A stretch of 64,000 nt of DNA. It comes from UBA6055 sp965203755 (GTDB lineage: Bacteria; Chloroflexota; Anaerolineae; Aggregatilineales; Phototrophicaceae). Positions within the stretch are counted from its first letter, which is position 1; every line of letters begins with the position of its first letter. The position numbers were made by a program, and so were the translations under genes. Below the pieces are notes generated by a model. The model made no database searches, had not been told where the DNA came from, and saw only the letters and a list, made by a program, of their open reading frames with translations. The DNA is taken from positions 310,001-374,000 of the forward strand of contig OZ241910.1 of assembly GCA_965203755.1 (NCBI GenBank). The letters run 5' to 3'. Shown here piece by piece: positions 1 to 8,998 of the stretch.

Positions 1-26
1 AATTGTGATTTTTAGCGGGAAAGAAC

Positions 27-1364
27 ATGTTTGAATCCCTGACACAAAGACTGGATACCGCATTTGAAGGCTTACGCAAAGGCGGTCGAGTCAAAGAAGC
101 CGACGTCAAAGCCGTCATGCGTGAAGTTCGCATGGCATTGCTGGAAGCCGATGTGGCTTTGCCGATTGTGAAAGACTTCATCAAAGAGGTGCGCCAGCGG
201 GCCATTGGCGAAGAGGTGCACAAGGCGCTCCGACCAAGTGAACAGGTTGTCAAAATTATCCACGAAGAACTGGTGGATATGCTTGGCGAGGCCGGCCGCC
301 TGAACTATAGCGGCAGCGCAAAACCTCATGTGATTATGATGGTGGGGCTTCAAGGCGCGGGCAAGACCACCAACACCGCCAAACTCGCCCTGCATCTGCG
401 CCGCGAAGGCCGCCGGCCTTTCCTGATTGCCGCCGACACCTACCGTCCGGCCGCAGTGGACCAACTCGTAACCCTTGCCAAGCAAATCAAAGTCCCCTAT
501 TATGAGGAAGGCGCCTCGGACATCCCGCCGGCTATCGTCAGACGCGGCATCAAACAAGCCAGAGAAGCCGGCGCCGGCATCGTCCTGGTAGATACCGCCG
601 GGCGGCTTCAAATGGATGAAATGCGGATGCAAGAGTTGGAAGAAATCAAGCAGATCGCATCGCCCGCCGAAATCCTGCTGGTTGCGGATGCCATGACCGG
701 ACAAGAAGCCGTCAATATCGCTCGCGGATTTAACGACCGTCTTGGCATCACCGGTTTAATCCTTACCCGCGTCGATGGTGATGCGCGCGGCGGCGCGGCG
801 CTGTCCATGCGCGCGGTTACCGGCGTTCCCATCAAGTTCATGGGAACCGGCGAAAAGGTCAGCGCCGACACCCTTGAGCTTTTTCATCCTGACCGCATCG
901 CGCAGCGCATCCTCGGTATGGGCGACATTATGTCCCTGATTGAAAAGACCGAGTCGCTCTATGAAGAAGAGGAAAGCGCACGTCTGCAACGCAAAATTAT
1001 GAGGAACGAGTTCACCTTGCAGGATTTTCTGGATCAACTTCAGAAGATTCGCAGAATGGGGCCGCTGGGCAAGGTGATGGGGATGATCCCCGGCATGTTC
1101 AAACTTCAGATGCAGGCGGAGATTGACGACCACGATATCGAAAACCGCATCAGGAAAGTCGAGGCGATTATCAATTCGATGACGCCGGCAGAACGCGAGC
1201 AGCCGCGAATACTGAAAGCCAGCCGCAAGCGCCGGATTGCCGCCGGCAGCGGTGTCGAAGTGCGCGATGTCAACGACCTGCTCAAGCAGTTCCGGCAAAT
1301 GAGCACGCTCATGAATCAAATAAGCAGAGGCCGATTACCCAATATACCCGGCTTGAATTTGTAA
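27..1364 (+). CDS. ffh: Signal recognition particle protein Ffh (SRP54)
   Basis: Ffh binds the signal sequence of nascent membrane and secretory proteins together with SRP RNA and hands the ribosome to FtsY at the membrane. The 445 residues have the normal family layout: N domain (about 1-95), GTPase G domain with the P-loop GLQGAGKT at 107-114 and DTAGR at 189-193, then the methionine-rich M domain from about 300 with MGMIPGM. The G4 element reads TRVD (247-250) where the family usually has TKxD, so the lysine is replaced by arginine. The gene is followed after 25 bases by rpsP on the same strand, the usual ffh-rpsP-KH-rimM order. Identification is secure. Confidence 0.97.
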   Translation: MFESLTQRLDTAFEGLRKGGRVKEADVKAVMREVRMALLEADVALPIVKDFIKEVRQRAIGEEVHKALRPSEQVVKIIHEELVDMLGEAGRLNYSGSAKPHVIMMVGLQGAGKTTNTAKLALHLRREGRRPFLIAADTYRPAAVDQLVTLAKQIKVPYYEEGASDIPPAIVRRGIKQAREAGAGIVLVDTAGRLQMDEMRMQELEEIKQIASPAEILLVADAMTGQEAVNIARGFNDRLGITGLILTRVDGDARGGAALSMRAVTGVPIKFMGTGEKVSADTLELFHPDRIAQRILGMGDIMSLIEKTESLYEEEESARLQRKIMRNEFTLQDFLDQLQKIRRMGPLGKVMGMIPGMFKLQMQAEIDDHDIENRIRKVEAIINSMTPAEREQPRILKASRKRRIAAGSGVEVRDVNDLLKQFRQMSTLMNQISRGRLPNIPGLNL

Positions 1365-1752
1365 GCCGGCATTCAGGAGAAGACAAGCTATGGTTCGTAT
1401 TCGCTTACGCCGCCAAGGCCTGAAGGGCCAACCCACTTATCGCATTATCGTGACCGACAAACGCAAAGCCCGCAACGGCAGCTATCTGGAAAATATCGGT
1501 CACTACAACCCGCGCACCCGCCCGGCGACCGAGGTCATCGCGGAAGACCGCGCCCTGTATTGGCTTAGTGTTGGCGCCCAGCCCAGCGATGCCGTCCGCC
1601 GGCTGCTTGAGCATACCGGCACATGGGACCGCTTCCAGCGCTTGCGCGCCGGCGAAAACATGGAGGAACTGGTCAAGGAAGCTGAAGAAAATCAAGCCGA
1701 ACTGCCAAGCCCCAAGACCAATTATCCAGCCCCTGGCGATGGCGAAAGCAAG
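1356..1752 (+). repeat. Duplicated ffh-rpsP junction segment, copy A
   Basis: This segment comprises AATTTGTAAGC (1356-1366, the end of ffh), an 8-base spacer, AGGAGAAGACAA (1375-1386), and the first 121 codons of rpsP. All of these recur in the same order on the minus strand at 19690-20087. Coding identity is about 87% at protein level, with many synonymous changes. Confidence 0.85.
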
Positions 1753-1815
1753 ATCAAAGCGCGCGAAGCTGTCCGTCTTGCCGCCGAAGAATCTGCCGAC
1801 AGCCAACGTGAATAA
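1390..1815 (+). CDS. rpsP: 30S ribosomal protein S16 (housekeeping copy)
   Basis: S16 is a small-subunit protein needed for 30S assembly. The start MVRIRLRRQGLKGQP and the block YNPRTRP are typical of the family. At 141 residues it is longer than most S16 proteins (about 80-90), having a charged C-terminal tail from about residue 88. The start is supported by AGGAGAAGACAA at 1375-1386. It lies between ffh and a KH-domain gene, the normal context. A second S16 copy, fused to another protein, lies at 18889-20052 and shares both the domain and the tail with this one. Confidence 0.97.
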   Translation: MVRIRLRRQGLKGQPTYRIIVTDKRKARNGSYLENIGHYNPRTRPATEVIAEDRALYWLSVGAQPSDAVRRLLEHTGTWDRFQRLRAGENMEELVKEAEENQAELPSPKTNYPAPGDGESKIKAREAVRLAAEESADSQRE

Positions 1816-1834
1816 ACGGGATTGAATAATCATT

Positions 1835-2092
1835 ATGATTGAAGAAGAGTTTGTCCAGTACATTGCCGAAAACCTTGTGAACGATCCTGACCAGATACAG
1901 ATCACCCGCAAGGAAACCCATCGCACTGTCGTTCTTGAACTGTCAGTCGCTGAAGATGATATGGGCCGTGTCATCGGGCGCAGCGGCCGCGTGGCCAATT
2001 CCATCCGCGCCTTGCTGCGCGCGCTCCCAGCCTTCGATGAAAGCCTAGAACATAACCGCCGCCGCAAACGCGTCATTTTGGAAATCGAATAA
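1835..2092 (+). CDS. khpA: KH-domain RNA-binding protein (KhpA family)
   Basis: This 85-residue protein carries a single KH domain with the GXXG-type loop in GRVIGRSGRVANSIRALL (about residues 47-64). KhpA-like proteins bind RNA and in several bacteria influence cell division and ribosome or sRNA biology; its position between rpsP and rimM is the usual one. It starts 20 bases after rpsP and ends one base before the rimM start, so the three are probably one transcript. The family call is secure; the exact cellular role in this organism is not known from sequence. Confidence 0.9.
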   Translation: MIEEEFVQYIAENLVNDPDQIQITRKETHRTVVLELSVAEDDMGRVIGRSGRVANSIRALLRALPAFDESLEHNRRRKRVILEIE

Positions 2093-2093
2093 G

Positions 2094-2645
2094 ATGACGA
2101 ACAGCATGGCGCGCAAGCAGCCCAAATACCTTGTGTTAGGTGAGATTTTGCGCCCGCACGGGATAAGAGGCGAAGTTCGTATGCGGATGTTCACTGACTA
2201 TCCCGAACGTCTGACCGAACTTAAGGCGGTCTACATTGGCAAATCCGCAACTGACAAACACATCGCCAGGCTTGGCTTGAAACAGGTCCGTTTCAACAAG
2301 GATTATGCCTTGCTAACGTTGGAAGGCTACAGCAGCCGCAGTGAGTCCGACCGGCTGCGCAGCAAAGTCGTGATGGTGGATGTCGATGATGCGATGCCGC
2401 TTGAAGACGGCGAGTATTATCTCTTTCAACTGATTGGCTTGAAGGTGGTTGCAGATTATCAGGATATCGGCAGGATCAAAGAAGTCTTGCAAACCGGCGC
2501 CAATGATGTCTATGTGGTCGAGAGCCGAAAATACGGCGAAATACTCATCCCAGCCCATGCAGAAACCATCGCCAGCATTGATTTTGATGCCGAAATCGTA
2601 ACGATGTCGCTGCCAGAAGGCCTGCTGCCGGCCGACTCATCCTGA
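2094..2645 (+). CDS. rimM: Ribosome maturation factor RimM
   Basis: RimM assists maturation of the 30S head and binds S19. The N-terminal domain starts LGEILRPHGIRGEVR, the family signature, followed by a C-terminal PRC-barrel domain with DGEYYLFQLIGLKV. The 183-residue length is normal. The ATG at 2094 lies two bases after the upstream stop; an in-frame ATG at 2106 is an alternative. The usual next genes trmD and rplS are absent; dprA follows instead. Confidence 0.95.
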   Translation: MTNSMARKQPKYLVLGEILRPHGIRGEVRMRMFTDYPERLTELKAVYIGKSATDKHIARLGLKQVRFNKDYALLTLEGYSSRSESDRLRSKVVMVDVDDAMPLEDGEYYLFQLIGLKVVADYQDIGRIKEVLQTGANDVYVVESRKYGEILIPAHAETIASIDFDAEIVTMSLPEGLLPADSS

Positions 2646-2715
2646 CTTCGCCGTCTGACAGCAAAAATCACGGGCTGATATGCACATGTCGCCAACAATA
2701 TGGTAATGGTTGTCT

Positions 2716-3813
2716 ATGCAGCAAAACCAACATCAGCAGTATTGGCTGGGCTTGCATTTAATCCCCCAATTTGGCATCGTAAAAATATCGCAGCTTCTGG
2801 CGCAGTTTGATTCGGCTGAAGCGCTGTGGCAAGAGCGCGACGAGAGCCTGATGCGCCTGGATTTGCCGCGGCCGCTGCTTGAACAGTTTGTCGCCGGGCG
2901 GCGGACGATTGATTTGCCAAGAGAAGTGGACAAAGTGCTGCGCTGTGGGGCGAGCCTGGTCACGGTTGAAGACAAGTCTTATCCTCCCCTGCTGCGTTCG
3001 ATCACCGGACGCCCGCCGCTGCTGTATGTGCGCGGTCAGCTGGCTGAGCGCGCGGCTAAATGTCTTGCTATTGTTGGCACGCGCAAACCAAGCAAATATG
3101 GATGGGATGCTGCTTATCTTCTTGCGTTTCGCATCTCACAGCAGCAGGTGACCATCGTATCCGGTCTGGCGCAGGGCATTGACGCGGCTGCACACCGCGG
3201 CGCCTTAAAAGCTGGCGGGCATACCATTGCCGTCATGGCGACCGGCATCGACCAGATTTATCCGCGCGACAACACCGATTTAGCCGCCGAGATTATTGAA
3301 CAGGGGGCAATCGTAACCGAGATGCCGATTGGCACCGCCCCGCTTGGCAAGAACTTTCCCCGCCGCAATCGCATCATCAGCGGGATGTCCCTGGGTGTTC
3401 TGGTTGCCGAAGCTCCCGAAAAAAGCGGCGCCATGATTACTGTTACCAGCGCAAACGAACAGGGACGCGATGTCTTTGCTGTGCCGCACAACATCTTTAG
3501 CAAAACCGGGCGCGGCAGCAATCGGCTGATTCAAGACGGCGCCAAGCTGGTGATGCGCGTCAGCGACGTGCTGGATGAGCTCAACATCACGCACCTGAAC
3601 ACCCAAACCCGCATTAAGACCGAACAGGTTCAGCCGGAAAACCAGGCTGAGACGATGATTCTCGAACAGCTGGGGGCCGACCCCATTCATGTGGATGCGA
3701 TTGTCCGCCAAACACAGCTGCCGACGGCCACGGTGACCGGCACCTTAGCGCTGCTTGAATTAAAGGGGCTTGCAGAGAGCGCTGGTCCTATGCAATACTG
3801 TCGCCCGCGTTAG
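2716..3813 (+). CDS. dprA: DNA processing protein DprA
   Basis: DprA loads RecA on incoming single-stranded DNA during natural transformation. The Rossmann-like core is clear: IVGTRKPSKYG, SGLAQGIDAAAHRGAL and FPRRNRIISG. After it comes a short winged-helix-like C-terminal part (about 310-365). The chosen ATG at 2716 gives 365 residues; a TTG two codons upstream is also open. Other competence genes are not in the window, so an active transformation system cannot be claimed. Confidence 0.94.
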   Translation: MQQNQHQQYWLGLHLIPQFGIVKISQLLAQFDSAEALWQERDESLMRLDLPRPLLEQFVAGRRTIDLPREVDKVLRCGASLVTVEDKSYPPLLRSITGRPPLLYVRGQLAERAAKCLAIVGTRKPSKYGWDAAYLLAFRISQQQVTIVSGLAQGIDAAAHRGALKAGGHTIAVMATGIDQIYPRDNTDLAAEIIEQGAIVTEMPIGTAPLGKNFPRRNRIISGMSLGVLVAEAPEKSGAMITVTSANEQGRDVFAVPHNIFSKTGRGSNRLIQDGAKLVMRVSDVLDELNITHLNTQTRIKTEQVQPENQAETMILEQLGADPIHVDAIVRQTQLPTATVTGTLALLELKGLAESAGPMQYCRPR

Positions 3814-3837
3814 TCATTCAAATAAAGGCAGGCTTGG

Positions 3838-4923
3838 ATGAAAAATTACTATGCCTTGATTGCCGCCGGCGGACAAGGCACGAGATTGTGGCCCATGAGC
3901 CGCGTCAGGACGCCAAAACAAATGCTGTCGCTGATCGGCCATGACTCCATGTTCCAGGCAAGCATCAAACGGATTGAGACGTTTTTTGCGCCGGCGAACA
4001 TCTTCGTGGTGACAGCCAAGGACTATGCGCCGGCATTAAGACAGGAAGCTCCTCAAATTCCAAGTGACAATTTCATTATCGAACCCTATGGCAAAAACAC
4101 CGCCCCAGCGCTGGCTTTGGCGCTGGCTTACATTCAGAAACGCGATCCTGACGCCACGATTGCGATACTGACCGCCGATCATTATATTTCCAATCGCGAA
4201 AAGTTTTGCCGCGTGCTGGAATCGGCCTGGCATGTCGCACAAGATGGCAAAATCGTAACGTTGGGCATCGCTCCGTCTCATCCGGCGACCGGTTTTGGAT
4301 ATATCCAGCAAGGGGATATCATTACCGAGGTCAATGGCTTCAAGGTCTATCATTCAAAGCGATTTACAGAAAAGCCCGACATTGTGCAGGCGACGCAGTT
4401 CCTTGCATCGGGACGGTACAGTTGGAATTCGGGCATGTTTATCTGGAAAGTCAAGCATGCCATGCGCGCCCTGGAACATTACCAGCCGGCAATGTATGCC
4501 CTGTTCTCATACCTGCAAACTGCCTTTGATGCCCCGGATTATGCACAGAAGCTGGAAGACATCTGGGAAACATTGCCCAAGCTGTCGATTGATTTTGCGA
4601 TTATGGAAAAAGCTAAACATATTGCTGTGATCCCCGTGGACATCGGCTGGAGTGACATCGGCAGTTGGGCTTCATTATATGACATCCTTCCGCAGGACAA
4701 CTTCGGAAACTGCATCAAAGGCGAAGCCGCCGATAATCGGATCATCCTCGACACCCGCGATACGTTGGTCTACAGCAACCGCCTGACAGTCACCATTGGG
4801 GTAGAAAACATCGTCGTGGTTGATGCTGATGATGCTCTTTTGATTTGCCACAAAGACCGCACGCAAGATGTGAAACAGGTTGTCGATTATCTTAAAGAAA
4901 ACGGCAGCGAAGCCTATCTCTAA
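3838..4923 (+). CDS. manC: Mannose-1-phosphate guanylyltransferase
   Basis: The enzyme makes GDP-mannose from mannose-1-phosphate and GTP for glycan synthesis. The nucleotide-binding signature GGQGTRLWPMSRVRTPKQ lies near residues 11-28, and FTEKPD, WNSGMFIWK and the DIGWSDIGSW motif follow. At 361 residues it is the short form without a fused phosphomannose isomerase domain. The start lies 24 bases after dprA with AAAGGCAGG upstream. It may share a transcript with dprA and topA. Confidence 0.92.
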   Translation: MKNYYALIAAGGQGTRLWPMSRVRTPKQMLSLIGHDSMFQASIKRIETFFAPANIFVVTAKDYAPALRQEAPQIPSDNFIIEPYGKNTAPALALALAYIQKRDPDATIAILTADHYISNREKFCRVLESAWHVAQDGKIVTLGIAPSHPATGFGYIQQGDIITEVNGFKVYHSKRFTEKPDIVQATQFLASGRYSWNSGMFIWKVKHAMRALEHYQPAMYALFSYLQTAFDAPDYAQKLEDIWETLPKLSIDFAIMEKAKHIAVIPVDIGWSDIGSWASLYDILPQDNFGNCIKGEAADNRIILDTRDTLVYSNRLTVTIGVENIVVVDADDALLICHKDRTQDVKQVVDYLKENGSEAYL

Positions 4924-4959
4924 ACAATGCCAAGCGATAGCATTCCCGAAGGAAGGGGC

Positions 4960-7329
4960 ATGAGCGACAATACCTTGCCGGCAGTTCAAGCCTATTGCAT
5001 GAAATGCAAGACCAAGCGAGATATGCAAGACTCGCAGGCGGTTTATACGCGGACGGGCGCGCCCGCCAGCAGAGGGGTTTGTCCGGAATGTGGCACGGCT
5101 CTCTTTCGCATGGGGAAAACCGCAGCGCACGAGACCTTGCCCAAGCCGGACAACATTGAAAAACCTGCCCGCAAGAAAAAGCCGAAGAGGACAAGGGCAA
5201 AAAAGAAATCGCCGCGCAAAAACATAGACAAGCTCGTCGTTGTCGAATCACCGGCCAAAGCCCGGAGTATCGGGGGATTTCTGGGCAAGGGCTATACGGT
5301 GATGTCTTCCAAAGGCCATGTGCGCGATCTGCTGAAGTCAACGTTGTCGGTGGATGTGGACAATGCGTTTGAACCCCGGTACAGCGTCCCCAAAGACAAA
5401 CGCCTGGTGGTCAAGGAGTTGAAGGCGGTTGCCCGGGATGCGGACGAGATATTCCTGGCGACCGATCCTGACCGTGAAGGGGAAGCGATAGCCTGGCATC
5501 TGGTTGCCGCTGCCGACATGCCGGCGGGCAATGTCAAGCGCGTGGTTTTCCACGAAATTACCGATACGGCCGTGGCGGAGGCCTTTTCGCATCCACAAAA
5601 CATCAATATGGATTTGGTGAACGCCCAGCAGGCGCGGCGAATCATTGACCGTCTGGTGGGCTATAAAGTCTCCGGCCTTTTGCGGTATAAGGCTCGCCGG
5701 GGCTTGACAGCCGGACGGGTGCAAAGCATTGCCCTGCGGTTGGTGGTTGAACGCGAGAAAGAAATCGAGGCTTTTGTTCCGGTCGAATACTGGACGATTG
5801 ATTGTTTGCTGGGCAAACTGAATCGGAACCGCGGCAAAAGCGAATTCACCGCGCGGCTGGTTAAAATCAATGACGTCAATGTGATTTACAAGGCAGACAG
5901 CGACCAAGATCCGGTTCTTAACAGCGCCGCGGCGGTCCTGCCGCATCTGCAACTGCTGGAAGGCATTTTCATCGTGCATGCTGTCAAGCCCGGCACGCGT
6001 CAGCGCAGGCCATCGCCGCCCTTTACCACCAGCGCCTTGCAGCAAGAGGCCTCGCGCCGGTTCAACTTTAGCGCCCGGCGAACGATGCAAATCGCACAGC
6101 AGCTGTATGAGGGCATCGACATCGGGAAAGGCAAGGCGGTCGGTCTTATCACTTATATGCGTACCGACAGTCTGCAAGTCTCGGCGCAGGCGCAGGCGCA
6201 GGCGCGAGATTATGTTCATCAAAACTTCGGTAAAAATTACACGCCAGACAAGCCGCCCAAATACAAGACAAAGGCAAAAGGGGCGCAGGAGGCCCATGAA
6301 GCCATCCGCCCAACCAGCGCCATGCGCCACCCGGCAATGGTGAAAACCGCTCTTAATCACGACCAGTTTCGTATGTACACATTGATTTGGGAGCGCTTTG
6401 TCGCCAGCCAAATGTCCAACGCGGTCTACGATACGATTCGTGTTGAGATCAAAGCCGGCTTGACATCGGACAGCATGCCTTATCTCTTGCGAGCATCGGG
6501 AAGCCGGTTGAAATTCCGCGGCTTTCTGGCGCTGTATGGCGATACGCGCGAACAGGGCAGCAAAGATGATGAAGACATTTTGTGGGAGCTTGCGAGCCGA
6601 GAGCAGCTGGATTTGCGCCGTTTGATGAAGGAAAAGCGCTTTACCCAGCCGCCGCCGCGTTATACCGAGGCCACCCTGATACGCGCATTGGAAGAGCATG
6701 GAATCGGCCGTCCCAGCACTTACGCCCCGACGGTAACACTGATACAAAGTCCAGACCGCGATTATATTCATAGAAACGGCAGCCAGTTTGTCCCAACCAA
6801 AACCGGTCGCCTTGTCAGCGATCTGCTGTCAGAATACTTCACCGAAGAAATGGATTATGAATTCACTGCCCGGATGGAAGCGCAGCTTGACGCCATTGCT
6901 GAAGGGAAGATGGACTGGCGGCCGATGTTAGACGCTTTCTATCAGCCTTTTGAGCAGCGGCTGCATTATGCCGATGCGAATATGCCTAAACAAAACCTGG
7001 TCGAATATGTCGGGCGCGGCTGCCCCAGCTGCCGTGAAGGCGAGCTTATCATTCGATACGGGCGCTTTGGCAAATTCATCGGCTGCGCGAATTATCCCGA
7101 ATGCCGCCATACCGAACCCTATCTGGAGCGAAAAGGCTTCCTTTGCCCTGATTGCGGCGAAGCACACCAGGGCGAAATCGTCGAACGGCGCACGCGCAAG
7201 GGACGTCCTTTTTATGGATGCAGTCGGTATCCAGGCTGTGACTTCTCGGCTTGGAAGCTGCCGAAAGGGCTCGTAAAAATCAAGACGGACCCCGCTAGAG
7301 AGAAAAACCGGGAACGTTCAGCAGGTTAA
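4960..7329 (+). CDS. topA: DNA topoisomerase I with N-terminal zinc-ribbon extension
   Basis: This type IA topoisomerase relaxes negative supercoils. From the chosen ATG at 4960 (preceded by AAGGAAGGGG) it has 789 residues. A short zinc ribbon leads (YCMKCKTK ... CPECG, resembling the DUF5679 family), then a lysine-rich linker, the Toprim domain (VVVESPAKARSIGGFLG) and the DNA-cleaving tyrosine at about residue 399 in ITYMRTDS. Two zinc-finger repeats end the protein (CPSC ... CANYPEC and CPDC ... CSRYPGC). A longer in-frame start at 4927 exists but has no ribosome-binding site. The leading zinc ribbon is not part of the classical enzyme. Confidence 0.95.
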   Translation: MSDNTLPAVQAYCMKCKTKRDMQDSQAVYTRTGAPASRGVCPECGTALFRMGKTAAHETLPKPDNIEKPARKKKPKRTRAKKKSPRKNIDKLVVVESPAKARSIGGFLGKGYTVMSSKGHVRDLLKSTLSVDVDNAFEPRYSVPKDKRLVVKELKAVARDADEIFLATDPDREGEAIAWHLVAAADMPAGNVKRVVFHEITDTAVAEAFSHPQNINMDLVNAQQARRIIDRLVGYKVSGLLRYKARRGLTAGRVQSIALRLVVEREKEIEAFVPVEYWTIDCLLGKLNRNRGKSEFTARLVKINDVNVIYKADSDQDPVLNSAAAVLPHLQLLEGIFIVHAVKPGTRQRRPSPPFTTSALQQEASRRFNFSARRTMQIAQQLYEGIDIGKGKAVGLITYMRTDSLQVSAQAQAQARDYVHQNFGKNYTPDKPPKYKTKAKGAQEAHEAIRPTSAMRHPAMVKTALNHDQFRMYTLIWERFVASQMSNAVYDTIRVEIKAGLTSDSMPYLLRASGSRLKFRGFLALYGDTREQGSKDDEDILWELASREQLDLRRLMKEKRFTQPPPRYTEATLIRALEEHGIGRPSTYAPTVTLIQSPDRDYIHRNGSQFVPTKTGRLVSDLLSEYFTEEMDYEFTARMEAQLDAIAEGKMDWRPMLDAFYQPFEQRLHYADANMPKQNLVEYVGRGCPSCREGELIIRYGRFGKFIGCANYPECRHTEPYLERKGFLCPDCGEAHQGEIVERRTRKGRPFYGCSRYPGCDFSAWKLPKGLVKIKTDPAREKNRERSAG

Positions 7330-7347
7330 AATGGCGGTGGTGTGACT

Positions 7348-7376
7348 TTGCGTAAAAACACAAGTATCGGTATACT
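7348..7376 (+). promoter_or_regulatory. Sigma-70-type promoter for the 7480 gene
   Basis: TTGCGT at 7348-7353 and TATACT at 7371-7376 are separated by exactly 17 bases. The predicted transcript has a leader of about 100 bases. The same hexamer pair and spacing occur upstream of the SH3 gene at 15571-15599. Confidence 0.65.
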
Positions 7377-7479
7377 GTCAGTATCTGAAAAAGGATGCGG
7401 GATAACTTGTTTGTTGTGCCTCGCCTCAACATAAAATAGAATAAATGGTGTAACTCATCGACTCGAAAGGTCGTTATTT

Positions 7480-8943
7480 ATGCGTTTTCTAGGTCGTAAC
7501 AGAAACAGATCCGGCGCTGACATGTCAACAGCCGCCGAAACGTCGAATTCGCTTGGTGAAAATACCGGCGGCGATGCCGGGCGGTTCGGATTCATAAGCA
7601 GGATAAGCGGCAGCCTCCTTGATTCGAACAATGGTCGCTTTCGGGCCATGCTTGAATCATCCATGCCCGAAAGGATGACGATTGTCCAAATCCTCTTGGG
7701 CATGATTATTGGCATGATTACGGCATATCTGATCATCCCGACAGAATTTGCCGGGGCATCGCCGCGCCATTTGAGCAGCAATGCCATCGCGCAGTGGGTG
7801 CGAATGATTGCGGTAGGACATTCCGAAGCCATTCACTACGATGATGCCAATACGCTCTTGGTTTTGCAGCGCATTCCAAATCCACAGCAGGTCGTTGACC
7901 AACTGGCAAATAATCCGCAGATTCCTGAAAGTGAACAAGAAGCCTTAAGCAATCTCAAAGCGATCCCTGGCTTTGATGAACTCACTGGAGCAAGCGCTCC
8001 GGTTGACCCTGGCATCGCTGCCAGCAGCGTGCAAATTCTGCTGGCGCTGGTTATCGTGGCGATTGGAGTTCCGATTTTGGCGCTCATCTGGAGAGAGTTG
8101 ATCTTTGCCAAAGTTGTGGCGCCGGCAGCCCATCGAGTTTGGCCAGCGTCTGACCCAGAAGCGGCCGCCGCGCAAAGCCAGACAGCCAAAGCTCGCGATC
8201 CCTTGCCAGAACAGCAGTGGCTGGCGGAAGAAACGGAGAGGAGCGGTCTTGTTCACGCAGAATTTGGCGTGCCTGTTCTGCATACCCTTTCCAGCTATAC
8301 CAAGGGGCGCAACTATGATGATTCTTTCGCCATTGAACTCGGGCCGGAACAAGGCGGCGAATTCCTTGGTGAATGCGGTGTCTCCGCCGTGACTAAAGTC
8401 GGCAATGAATTGCAATCGGTCGAATTATGGGTTTTTGACATGGCATCACAAGAGACATTTGCCAAAGTGTTTGCGGCGCCGGCGGCCATCAACGACCCGG
8501 CCTTCCAGGCGGCCGTGGCAAACCGGGTAACGAATCCGGCGACAGATATTGCCGCCGCCGAGCCGGGGGCCGAGTTGATGCTGGATACCAATGCGATGCG
8601 GATCCGCGCCAGAATCAACACCATCATTTACAACTATGGCGGCGGCGCGCCCAGCAGCGGCATTGAGAATCTGCAAATCGAGCTCATGGCTTGGCAAAAG
8701 CAAGGTCGGGGATTCACCGCTGCCGCCGGCGACTATACCGATATGCAGTTTGCCCCGCCATCCCAAATGCCATCGACGCCGCCCACACCGCCGCCGCCCG
8801 CTGGGGGACAATCAGCAGGCGCATTTGACAGCAGTTCATTCGATACGACCCGCCAAACATCCAGCAAGCCGCCGCCCCGGCGACCAGAAGATGAAGAGGA
8901 CGATCCCTTTGGGGGCAGCGGCAATTTCATGCCATCATCCTAA
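7480..8943 (+). CDS. Unrecognised two-helix membrane protein with Pro-rich tail
   Basis: I do not recognise this 487-residue protein. It has a polar N-terminus, a first hydrophobic helix at about 67-89, a short loop domain (90-180), a second helix at about 182-204, and a large soluble region (about 210-420). It ends in a low-complexity proline-rich and acidic tail (PPTPPPP, EDEEDDPFGG). The region 225-330 includes EQQWLAEETERSG and a Gly-rich stretch; no catalytic motif is evident. It stands alone behind its own promoter and is followed by the convergent greA. A role in the envelope is likely, but function is unknown. Confidence 0.8.
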   Translation: MRFLGRNRNRSGADMSTAAETSNSLGENTGGDAGRFGFISRISGSLLDSNNGRFRAMLESSMPERMTIVQILLGMIIGMITAYLIIPTEFAGASPRHLSSNAIAQWVRMIAVGHSEAIHYDDANTLLVLQRIPNPQQVVDQLANNPQIPESEQEALSNLKAIPGFDELTGASAPVDPGIAASSVQILLALVIVAIGVPILALIWRELIFAKVVAPAAHRVWPASDPEAAAAQSQTAKARDPLPEQQWLAEETERSGLVHAEFGVPVLHTLSSYTKGRNYDDSFAIELGPEQGGEFLGECGVSAVTKVGNELQSVELWVFDMASQETFAKVFAAPAAINDPAFQAAVANRVTNPATDIAAAEPGAELMLDTNAMRIRARINTIIYNYGGGAPSSGIENLQIELMAWQKQGRGFTAAAGDYTDMQFAPPSQMPSTPPTPPPPAGGQSAGAFDSSSFDTTRQTSSKPPPRRPEDEEDDPFGGSGNFMPSS

Positions 8944-8947
8944 ACAG

Positions 8948-8975
8948 CAAAAAAGTCCCGCCGTCTGACGGGACT
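8948..8975 (-). terminator. Intrinsic terminator of greA
   Basis: AGTCCCG (8954-8960) and CGGGACT (8969-8975) form a 7-bp stem around an 8-base loop. Read on the minus strand the hairpin is followed by a run of T (the A-run 8949-8954), placing it just downstream of greA. On the plus strand no T-run follows, so it serves mainly greA. Confidence 0.8.
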
Positions 8976-8998
8976 CTCTGCAAAATTAGGGCAGCGCC

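Noticed and set aside
5338..6771. 477-codon minus-strand open frame
   Set aside because: It is fully antisense to topA, has no recognisable domain, and reflects codon bias of the real gene.
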